Made by a program: the position numbers and the translations under genes. From Actinomycetota bacterium (lineage in GTDB: Bacteria > Actinomycetota > Acidimicrobiia > IMCC26256 > PALSA-610): a DNA stretch of 43,647 bases. Each line of letters begins with the position of its first letter. The first letter of the stretch is position 1. The notes under the pieces are model-generated. The model did no database searches and was not told the origin of the DNA. It saw nothing but the letters and a program-made list of their open reading frames with translations. Positions 15,558-22,813 of the stretch are shown here, one piece after another. Location: assembly GCA_003134555.1 (NCBI GenBank), contig PLBO01000052.1, positions 1 to 43,647 of the forward strand, written 5' to 3'.

Positions 15558-16088
15558 GTGAAACGTTGGCGAGTCATGTTGGTCGGGTTGGTCGGGACGG
15601 CTGTATTGCTTGCCGCGTGCTCGTCATCGAGCAAGTCATCGACGTCTAAGACGACAACGACGCCTGCGCCGGTGGTGAGCACAACCTCGTCATCGCCTTC
15701 GACGAGTACGCCATCTACGTCGGTCGCGGCTCACGCGACGCTCGCGGTGGTGACGAACAGCAAGCTCGGCAAGCAGATCATTGTCGCCGCGTCGGGCAAG
15801 ACCGTGTACCTGTATGTGCCTGACGGGACGAGCACGACCAGCAAGGTGCCCGCGGCCCTAAAGTCTGTGTGGCCTGCGGTGACCGCGTCGGGGACGTCAA
15901 CGGTGGGCGCGAGTCTCGACAAGACCAAACTTGCCGTGGACCCCCAGCCCGATGGCACCAAACAGGTCGCGTACAACGGTCACCTGCTGTACACGTTCCA
16001 GGGCGACGCGGCGCCCGGCAGCGCTAGTGGTGAGCGCCTGGGTGGCATTTGGTTCGTGCTCTCACCTGCGGGGACCAAAATCGCGTAG
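15558..16088 (+). CDS. Lipoprotein with secreted-repeat (Lipoprotein_15-like) domains
   Basis: A 176-residue lipoprotein. The lipobox LLAAC places the modified Cys at about residue 21. A Ser/Thr-rich linker of about 45 residues follows (SSSSKSSTSKTTTTPAPV). From residue about 65 there are two units of the short beta repeat typical of the PF03640 family: a first around SGKTVYLYVPDGTSTTSKVP and a second around QVAYNGHLLYTFQGDAAPGS, ending with GIWFVLSPAG. GTG 15558 has GGGAGG six bases upstream. It is separate from the redox genes by orientation. Related proteins sit in the cell envelope; their molecular role is poorly known. Confidence 0.82.
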   Translation: MKRWRVMLVGLVGTAVLLAACSSSSKSSTSKTTTTPAPVVSTTSSSPSTSTPSTSVAAHATLAVVTNSKLGKQIIVAASGKTVYLYVPDGTSTTSKVPAALKSVWPAVTASGTSTVGASLDKTKLAVDPQPDGTKQVAYNGHLLYTFQGDAAPGSASGERLGGIWFVLSPAGTKIA

Positions 16089-16169
16089 CGAACACGCCGA
16101 AAAACGCGCCGGCAGCACGAGGCCGAAGCCTTCGTCGTCGTGGGGCCGGAGCCGTTCGGGTTACGTGTG

Positions 16170-16883
16170 TTAGAGGCCGTGTACGGCGGGCACGAACCGG
16201 GCCAGATACGAGGTGAGGTGCTGGTAGGTATCGGTGGTGAGCAATAGCCCGAGCCCGACGAGGAGCGCGCCGGCGATGCGTTCCAGTTTCGGTCCGGCGC
16301 GCCGCAGTCGCGCCGCGAGGGCGGGTGACGACGCGAGACCGAGCGCGGCGAGGAGGAAGGGCACGCCGATGCCCGCGGCGTACGCGCTGAGTAACAAGGT
16401 GCCTCGCCCAACGGCCTGGGTTCGGGCGGCGATGGTGAGCGCGGCGGCGAGTAAGGGTCCAACGCACGGGCTCCAACCCGCGCCGAACGCGATGCCGACG
16501 ATGTAGGGGCGGGCGACGCCGGTGACTTTCGGCAGGGTGGGGATGAGGCGGCGTTCGCGGGCGAACGGCCCGCGCAGGATGCCCAGCAAGGCGAGGCCCA
16601 TGACGGTGATGACGATGCCGCCGACGACGCGTACGGTGCTTTGGAATGTCGACAGTGACGAGCCGAGGAGGGCGGCGGTCGCGCCGAGTCCGGCGAATAC
16701 GGTGGTGAACCCGGCGATGAATAACAGGGTTGCGGGTACGGCGCGTGCGGGATCGTGGGCGTCGCCGATCTCGCCGACGATGATGCCGAGGTAGGCGGGC
16801 ACGAGCGGCACGATGCACGGCGCGAGGAAGGAGGCGACCCCGGCGCCGAATAGCGCGACGACTTGGGTCGCGGTGTTGGTCAT
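16170..16883 (-). CDS. ccdA: CcdA-type thiol-disulfide membrane transporter
   Basis: A 237-residue, six-helix protein of the CcdA/DsbD transmembrane family. It passes electrons from cytoplasmic thioredoxin to extracytoplasmic thioredoxin-like proteins, for instance for cytochrome c maturation. The two redox cysteines are in FLAPCIVPLVPAY (Cys23) and GWSPCVGP (Cys140). It is 36 bp downstream of the DipZ-like thioredoxin gene in the same direction. Together the two genes carry the modules that mycobacterial DipZ fuses in one chain, though in reverse order, so they are very likely redox partners. Confidence 0.9.
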   Translation of the reverse strand: MTNTATQVVALFGAGVASFLAPCIVPLVPAYLGIIVGEIGDAHDPARAVPATLLFIAGFTTVFAGLGATAALLGSSLSTFQSTVRVVGGIVITVMGLALLGILRGPFARERRLIPTLPKVTGVARPYIVGIAFGAGWSPCVGPLLAAALTIAARTQAVGRGTLLLSAYAAGIGVPFLLAALGLASSPALAARLRRAGPKLERIAGALLVGLGLLLTTDTYQHLTSYLARFVPAVHGL

Positions 16884-16919
16884 CGTCGGTCGGCTATGAC
16901 GGCGTCATCGGGGCCGCGT

Positions 16920-18035
16920 TCATCCGAAGGTGAAGTCGTACGCCTCGACGCCGGCTTGGGCGGCAACGACGGTGAGTTGATGGTCCTGCACGCCGGGCGC
17001 GAGTACGAGGCGGTACATGTCGGGCGCGGTGACCGTGACGACGGTCTGGCCGCTCGCGTCGACATGGAGGCTCGCGCCGCGAGACTTCACAGGTATCGGC
17101 TTGCCATCGAGCGCGACGACGACCTCGATCGGCTTGCCGGTCGCGGACGCGAGGACGAGATTCACCGACTGCGCATGCATCGCGAGCACGATCGTCGCGC
17201 CGACCGCCGCGGACGTGACGTTCTCGTTCGCGCCGGTCCAGGCGCCTTCGAGCGCGACGTTGGGTGGCGCGAGCGTTCCGGCCGCCGGATAGACGTGTAT
17301 GCCTGGTCGGGCGCCGAGTTGACCGTGCGCGACGTCGAGGTACGTCTCGGGGTTCACGTTCTGGCCCGATGTGGTCTCTGCTTTCACGTTCCGATCGGCC
17401 CGCGGCGACCCCGCGGCGACCCCGAGCAGCGAGCGCAGCACATTCTCGGTATTGCCGTAGTCGCCCTCACCGAAATGGGTGTAGCGGATGTGACCGCTGC
17501 GGTCGGCGACGTAGTCGGCGGGCCAGTACTGGTTATTGAACGCATTCCAGATCGTCATGTCGTCGTCGAGCGCGACCGGCCAGGTCACGCCTAGCCGCTT
17601 GACCGCGGCTACGACGTTCGCATGCACCTTCTCGAAGTCGAACTCCGGTGAGTGCACGCCGACCACGACGAGCCCATCGCTACGGTAGCGGTCGTACCAC
17701 GCGCGCACATACGGGAACGTCCGCACGCAGTTGATACACGAGTACGTCCAGAAGTCATAGAGCACGACCTTGCCCGTGAGGTCAGACGCAGTGAGCGGCG
17801 CCGCGTTGATCCAACCTTTCGCGGCCAGCGCCGGTGCCGGACCCTTGTCGGGAAGATGCGACGTGTCCACCGGACCGGAAATCGACGACGGGTTCGATCC
17901 CGCCGCGACGAGCACGCTCGCCAACGCAACCGCCCCAATCGCGACCGCAACAATCACATACTTGCCTCGACGCCGAGGTCGCACCGATCCCAACTCGCCC
18001 GACAACGTCGGCTTCCCCACGCGCCCAGGCGCCAC
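16920..18035 (-). CDS. Membrane-anchored TlpA/DipZ-like thioredoxin with C-terminal beta domain
   Basis: A 371-residue protein with one membrane helix at residues about 26-46. A thioredoxin domain at about 65-220 has the active site YSCINCVRTF, Cys100 and Cys103. A C-terminal beta domain of about 130 residues starts near YLDVAHGQLGARPG and matches the carbohydrate-binding-like end of DipZ. It should act outside the membrane, reduced through CcdA encoded downstream. An in-frame extension to 18323 lacks pattern. GTG 18035 is favoured by a TATGCT box just upstream, giving a leaderless transcript; ATG 18134 is an alternative. The Sec-peroxiredoxin gene diverges from it about 245 bp away. Confidence 0.85.
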   Translation of the reverse strand: MAPGRVGKPTLSGELGSVRPRRRGKYVIVAVAIGAVALASVLVAAGSNPSSISGPVDTSHLPDKGPAPALAAKGWINAAPLTASDLTGKVVLYDFWTYSCINCVRTFPYVRAWYDRYRSDGLVVVGVHSPEFDFEKVHANVVAAVKRLGVTWPVALDDDMTIWNAFNNQYWPADYVADRSGHIRYTHFGEGDYGNTENVLRSLLGVAAGSPRADRNVKAETTSGQNVNPETYLDVAHGQLGARPGIHVYPAAGTLAPPNVALEGAWTGANENVTSAAVGATIVLAMHAQSVNLVLASATGKPIEVVVALDGKPIPVKSRGASLHVDASGQTVVTVTAPDMYRLVLAPGVQDHQLTVVAAQAGVEAYDFTFG

Positions 18036-18280
18036 GACCCGAGCATACGAGCCAACCCGACCATTACGACGTCGCGGACCGCCCAACTCCCGAGCGTCGA
18101 GGCCCTTCCCGACAACGACCGCGGCGATGTCCATCGCGCCCCGCGAGCACGGACGCGATGCATCGTGACCTCTACAGCCGATACCGTCACCACCGCGCCG
18201 CGTCTGCCGGTCGGCGCAGTTGGCGGGTTCCTTCGGCGCCCCTATTCGAGGATCGTCGGGCGACGTAGTGTCATCAACCG

Positions 18281-18763
18281 ATGGCGACGCACAGCACGAC
18301 CGCGGCAGTTGGGACCACGGCACCGACCTTCGCGCTTCCCGACGCGACGGGAAACACGGTCGCGCTGGGTGCTCTCGTCGCTCGCGGACCGGTCGTGTTG
18401 GTGTTCTTGCGCGGGTTCGCGTGACCGTTCTGCCGCCGGCATCTCGCGCAGTTGCGCGACGACCACGCCCAGTTCACTGACGCCGGAGCCTCGGTGGTCG
18501 CGGTCGCGCCGGAACCGACGGCAGCGGTCGAGCGGTACGTCAGCCAGCATCCGGTGCCGTACCCGATCCTCTCCGACGCCGACCACACCGCCTTCGACGC
18601 CTACGACGTCGCGAGCCGTGCGATGAGCCTCGGGCAACGTCCCGCCCTGTTCGTTATCGACGGGAGCGGCGTCGTGCGGTTCGACTCGGTTGGCACGCAG
18701 CAATGGCAAATCCCCACCAACCAGCAAGTCCTCAAGGTGCTCGCCACCCTCACCGGACACTGA
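18281..18763 (+). CDS. Peroxiredoxin-like protein with TGA-encoded selenocysteine (candidate selenoprotein)
   Basis: An AhpC/TSA-type redoxin of 160 residues if TGA is read through. The frame is continuous from ATG 18281 (VGTTAPTFALPDATGNTVAL) through a single in-frame TGA at 18422-18424 to the stop at 18763. The TGA is codon 48 in LVFLRGFA-U-PFCRRHL. Relatives have Cys there (family pattern RGFWCPFCRR), so TGA replaces exactly the peroxidatic Cys, and Cys51 gives a U-x-x-C motif. Downstream homology is fully kept: VVAVAPEPTAAVERYV, then VPYPILSD. A SECIS-like hairpin follows at 18444-18459. Expected function is peroxide or thiol reduction. It diverges from the thioredoxin/CcdA genes. The alternative is a TGC-to-TGA nonsense mutation; decisive would be selA/selB/selC/selD elsewhere in the genome. 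Confidence 0.75.
18444..18459 (+). promoter_or_regulatory. Candidate bacterial SECIS hairpin
   Basis: The sequence TCGCGC-AGTT-GCGCGA forms a 6-bp perfect stem with a 4-nt loop. The loop begins 25 nt after the TGA and its second base is G. Bacterial SECIS elements are typically short hairpins just after UGA, with a small apical loop carrying G in its first two positions about 16-37 nt downstream. A competing hairpin (18430-18451) has a loop starting only 12 nt away. It lies within the coding region. Confidence 0.5.
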
Positions 18764-19109
18764 CCGCGCGCACGGGCTCGGACACCTTCGCCGGCAACGC
18801 GGCGGGCGGACGGCGTCGAGACGCTCGATAAGGCGACTGCCCGCGCCCGCTCGTTAAGTTGTCGCATGGCAGTTGTTCATCGTGGTCAACTGAGAGCGAC
18901 CAGCGCCGGAGGCCGACCCGACCTAGGACTTCCAAGACCCGGCCAGCGAGGATGCGCGGCGGCACAGCGCGAGAGACTGACGAGGTTCGATCTCACGGCC
19001 GACCCGGCGTACGGGGATACCCGAGGCGCGAGATACTGGGGCGCGCGTTCGGGGACACCTCGCCGCCAACGCGGAAGCGGCGACTGGCGTCGGAGCGGAT
19101 GTCGCTGGT
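18764..19109. other. Intergenic stretch with no recognised gene
   Basis: About 346 bp between the candidate selenoprotein and the cyclase fusion, which are convergent. A plus-strand frame at 18866-19189 and several minus-strand frames are Arg-rich with no domain pattern and overlap the cyclase end. No strong terminator hairpin was noticed. Confidence 0.4.
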
Positions 19110-20413
19110 TCAGTGAGGTCGGTGGACGGATGCGATTTGCCAGTCGCCGATGCCGGCGAGGTGTCGTGTGGTCGGGTCGTGGAAGCTGATGGCGGTGCCT
19201 GCGGTGAGTGACGCGACCGCGGCGGATACGAGGATCTCGCCGGCGGTGGCTTGCGCGGCGATACGCGCCGCGATGTGGACCGCGAGTCCGTGCAGGTCTC
19301 CATCGTCGGCGATCTCGACTTCGCCTGCATGGATCCCGGCACGGATCTCGAGATCGAACCGATCGAGCGCTGGTCGCATTGCCGCGCACGCCTCGATCGC
19401 TTCGCTCGGTGTTTCGAACAGGGCGAGGACACCGTCGCCGGTGCGTTTCACGACGCGACCTCGATGACTCGACACGATCGCCGCGACGAGTTGGTCGTGA
19501 TCGGCAAGGGTTTCGACCCATTCCCGGTCACCGAGCGTCCGCGCTCGTTGGGTTGATCCGACGATGTCAGTGAAACAGATCATTGCGAGGGCCCGACGGG
19601 TCGGCGACTTGGGCCGAGTGCCGGTCAGGAACTCGCTGATGTCAGCGAGTATCGCCCGAGTATCGGTCGGCCGTACCGGGAAATGGTCACCGAAGTCCAA
19701 CGTGACCAGCCGGGCGTCGGCAATCAGAGCGGTGAGCGCGGCTGACTGGCTTGGAGTCGCGTTGGCGGAGTCGCTCGTCGTGTCGATGATCAGTGTCGGA
19801 CATGCGACACGTTCGAGGAGGTCGGACACGTCCGCCGACAACACCATCGAACCCATTGGTCGCATAACTCGGCGTCATCGGCCGCGCTCGGAGACAACAT
19901 GCGCATGAAGCCCGGGGTCGCCCACAGGGCCATCGTCAGCTGCACCGACTCTTCGACCGTTGCCGGCAAGACCCCAGCCACCGTCTCGGATCCGGCGTAG
20001 CACGCGACCGGGTTGATGAGCACCAGTTTGTCGACCCGCTGGGGATACATCGCCGCGAACGCGATCTGAGCCAGCGCGGCTTGGTCCCAGCCGAGAAGCG
20101 ATGCTGATGACCATCGCTCGCGATCGAGTACCGCGGTGATCGTGTCGGCCCAGACGCGACGGTCGGTGAGTTGATCGCGCGAGACGATGTCGGACTGGCC
20201 GACCCCCAGCTGATCGATGACAGCCAACGTGCACAACGACTCGAGGCCACCGACGAAGGGACGAAACACATCCAGGGTGGCCAACGCGTCGATGTTCGAG
20301 ATCCAGTTACTCACGAACACCGTGCGCGGTCCAATACCACTCACGCGATACGCGGCCGACGCTCCGACCGAAGCGACCGGCGCGTAACCAACCTTCGGCT
20401 CCATCTCGGCCAA
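19110..20413 (-). pseudogene. Alpha/beta hydrolase-class III cyclase fusion, frameshifted
   Basis: Two overlapping frames together encode one actinobacterial hydrolase-cyclase fusion of about 430 residues. The upstream frame (20413 to about 19850) carries the hydrolase N-terminal part (LAVIDQLGVGQSDIVSRDQL, ASLLGWDQAALAQIAFAAMY). The other frame (about 19850 to 19110) carries its last strands (VACPTLIIDTTSD, LVTLDFGDHFPV) and the cyclase domain (CFTDIVGSTQRART, VKRTGDGVLALFETP, AARIAAQATAGEILVS). A one-base shift lies near 19850, around WVRW versus MVLSADVSDLL. The elbow reads GWDQA, with Asp where Ser usually sits. The cyclase keeps both metal-binding Asp, but the usual Asn of VNxAARL is His. 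An assembly indel could equally explain the break. Confidence 0.72.
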
Positions 20414-20839
20414 GCGTACCGACGTCGCACCGTCGCAACCCAGGCCAAGGAGGGCCTCGCGTCAGCTCGCCGAACCTCAGAGCCGGCGACACAGCGGCAA
20501 GGTAAATGCCGATCCGCGACGATCGCGACCGCCCCTGTGCCGGCGTACTGGGCACGTCAGGGGCGTGGTTATGGGACGCGGCAAGCGGGATGTTATGCAG
20601 GGTGGTCGGCGCAGGACCGTTCGGGTCCCGTCGCAATGCCAATCGAAATCGCTCGCGAACGTGAGCGCGCTCCCGCTCACCGGCCGCGACCCGTTCGGCC
20701 AGGAGTTCTTCGACTTCGTCGGCGAATGGAACGAGGCCGGCGCGACTACCGGTGGGGCAACGCCGCACTCCGTAGGGATCTCTGAGCCGCCGGTCGTTCG
20801 CCGGAGGTTCCTTCTCCGACCCGTAGGCCTCAGGGATGG
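20414..20839. other. Intergenic stretch with a short inverted repeat
   Basis: About 426 bp without a recognisable gene. The frames at 20307-20768 (minus) and 20565-20843 (plus) have no domain pattern. One inverted repeat, GTGAGCG-cgctcc-CGCTCAC at 20661-20680, has 7-bp perfect arms and could be an operator or a weak hairpin. No tRNA-like fold was recognised. Confidence 0.4.
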
Positions 20840-21592
20840 CTAGGCCGGCGGCGGTCGGACACCGACGGAAGGGCTCTCCTCCACACCCTCGCGCGTCAGG
20901 TCTATGACCAACTCGGGCGACGGGGCCGCGACGCGGTACTGACGCAATCGGACTGCGAGCGACACCAGGTACACGAAGTCGAGTATGCCAACCATCACCG
21001 CAAGGGTCTTGATGAAAGCGTTGTCAGGATATTCCATGAACACGAATACCGACACCATTCCGGTACCGAGTCCCTTCGACCACGCAACGGTGAACGACAG
21101 GTCGCGCGGATCGGCGCGCGTCATCACGAACCAGATGTACAGACCTGACATCAAGATGTTGTCGAGGTACGCAGACATACTGCCCAGTGGGAGGTCGTAG
21201 TGACTCGAGTGCAATGACCAGTAGAAGGCGATCCAGCCCGCGAGCAACGCGACGACGACCACGTTGAAATAGCGGGCGTAGATCGGCGCGAGTGACTGCG
21301 TGCGACCGAGCCGGAACACCGCCAACAAGATGAGCAGATCCAGGATGCACGCCCCGCGGTAGACCCACTGCAAGCCCGGTCCCATGTTCTGCCTGAACAC
21401 GAAGCCCCAGAGGAATTCCCAGGTGACGTTCGCCGTCACGGCGATGACCGGGATCTCGAGCCGGCGTCTTCGCACCGCGATGATCACGATCGCGATGTAC
21501 GCGGGTGCCCACACGACGAAACCGCCGACATACCAGAAGGTTTCCCAGTGCGAATACGTCTGCGCCGCGAGGACGCCAGGGGGCACGATCAC
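20840..21592 (-). CDS. Seven-helix membrane protein resembling PaxB/Pyr4-type terpene cyclases
   Basis: A 250-residue polytopic protein with about seven hydrophobic segments, including VGGFVVWAPAYIAIVIIAV, VVVVALLAGWIAFYWSL and TLAVMVGILDFVYLVSLAV. The segment NVTWEFLWGFVFRQNMGP followed by WVYRGACILDLLILL recalls the N-x-x-W-E-x and LLD blocks of the small membrane-bound terpene cyclases of fungal meroterpenoid pathways. That similarity is my recollection of the motif and is not proven. The GTG at 21592 overlaps the stop of the preceding MpaB-like gene by four bases (GTGA), so translation is coupled; a TTG at 21607 gives a longer alternative. A shared lipid or terpenoid substrate with its neighbour is inferred. 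Confidence 0.55.
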   Translation of the reverse strand: MIVPPGVLAAQTYSHWETFWYVGGFVVWAPAYIAIVIIAVRRRRLEIPVIAVTANVTWEFLWGFVFRQNMGPGLQWVYRGACILDLLILLAVFRLGRTQSLAPIYARYFNVVVVALLAGWIAFYWSLHSSHYDLPLGSMSAYLDNILMSGLYIWFVMTRADPRDLSFTVAWSKGLGTGMVSVFVFMEYPDNAFIKTLAVMVGILDFVYLVSLAVRLRQYRVAAPSPELVIDLTREGVEESPSVGVRPPPA

Positions 21593-22740
21593 TTCGACAG
21601 TTCCCAATTGCGCGCGAGGGTGTCGGGGATGGCGAACGACGCGCGGATCCCACCGCGCTCACACGCGAACGCTCCGACCAACACGGCGCGCGCGAAGGGT
21701 TCGATACATCGCTTGACGTGCTCGTCGTGCTCGATATCGGACTCGATGAGTCGAATCAACGTGAACAAGGGCGCGAACACCGAGAGCCAACGGGATCGTG
21801 CCTTCGGCACGGCAATGAGGTCGGCGGTTTCGTCACCGATGAGATGACGGATCACCACCGGCACGAGACGACCGAGCCCTCGCACGTGCGCCGGACCGCT
21901 TCGCCGACGTCCGAGATGCGGCGTCAGCTCTTCGAGGAGCTCCACCAGTGCGGCGGTCATCGCCGCGCCTTCGGGAGAACTGCGGTAGTGGCGGCGACGA
22001 ATCGCGGCGACGAGCGCCGCCGCGTCCTCCAGATCGTCGGGTCGTAGTTCCGGACGCAATCCGATCATCCCCGCCACGACGTTCCAGGTGTAGATGTAGT
22101 CACCCATGTCTTCGGGAGTGACATCGATGCCGAGGCGCGCCATCGGCTCCACGGGAACGTACGAGAACGACAGCATCGTTCCGGCCAGGTCCTCTTGATT
22201 TATGGGCACTCCCCACCGCTTCGTATCCCACGTGCCGCCGTGAAGAATCAACTGGCGGACCGCCGCGTGCATCAGGCGAACGCGTTGAATTGTCCGAATA
22301 CCGTCGCCGCCGGGTGCGAGTCCTCCGGACTTCATCACGTCCATGAGGAATTGGCCGGATTCGAACACGCGGCGTCGCGCGTCAGTTTGCAGGCGTGCGG
22401 TTTCGAACAGCACCTTGACACCGTCCGCAGCCGCATAGGCCGACGGCAATGACGCACAGAAAAGACACATCGAGATCTGCAGGCCCCAGATCTGGAAGAA
22501 CGCTTCCGATCGTTCAATCCGTGCTCGATCGACGTTGCTCGGCAACAGATTGGTCGCGAGATACTCCTCGACCTCGTTCGGCAGTGACGTCGGGATCAGA
22601 TCGTCATTGTGAATGAGCGTCCGCATGAGCTCGTTGACCCGATCGACACTGCCGTTCGCGAAGATCTTCTGGACGAGCTCGTCGGCGAGCGGATCACCGC
22701 GGTGCCGAGAATCGTCGAGAAATGCGTCGGAGCAGTCCAT
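21589..22740 (-). CDS. MpaB/latex-clearing-protein-like oxygenase (DUF2236)
   Basis: A 383-residue protein of the DUF2236 family, which includes fungal MpaB and the rubber-cleaving Lcp, both heme-dependent oxygenases acting on isoprenoid chains. Family blocks are visible: DVMKSGGLAPGGDGIRTIQR, then VRLMHAAVRQLILHGG (likely heme-ligand His), then WGVPINQEDLAGTMLSFSYV. In Lcp the active-site Lys and Thr differ, so polymer cleavage is not implied. The frame is open to 23016 but that part overlaps the divergent cyclase. ATG 22740 was selected, with GGAAGGAT about 8-9 bases upstream. It is coupled to the seven-helix membrane protein gene. The substrate is unknown; a membrane-lipid or terpenoid target is inferred. 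Confidence 0.8.
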   Translation of the reverse strand: MDCSDAFLDDSRHRGDPLADELVQKIFANGSVDRVNELMRTLIHNDDLIPTSLPNEVEEYLATNLLPSNVDRARIERSEAFFQIWGLQISMCLFCASLPSAYAAADGVKVLFETARLQTDARRRVFESGQFLMDVMKSGGLAPGGDGIRTIQRVRLMHAAVRQLILHGGTWDTKRWGVPINQEDLAGTMLSFSYVPVEPMARLGIDVTPEDMGDYIYTWNVVAGMIGLRPELRPDDLEDAAALVAAIRRRHYRSSPEGAAMTAALVELLEELTPHLGRRRSGPAHVRGLGRLVPVVIRHLIGDETADLIAVPKARSRWLSVFAPLFTLIRLIESDIEHDEHVKRCIEPFARAVLVGAFACERGGIRASFAIPDTLARNWELSK

Positions 22741-22813
22741 CGCGGGATCCTTCCATAACGCGAAAGCGCACGGCCACCGGCAATGATTCCGAAGGTCACG
22801 GTAACCTGACGAC

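Noticed and set aside
18866-19189. Plus-strand frame after the peroxiredoxin gene
   Set aside because: Arg/Gly-rich with no pattern and overlaps the end of the cyclase gene.
20565-20843. Plus-strand 92-residue frame
   Set aside because: No ribosome-binding site, no domain pattern, and it overlaps the end of the convergent membrane-protein gene.
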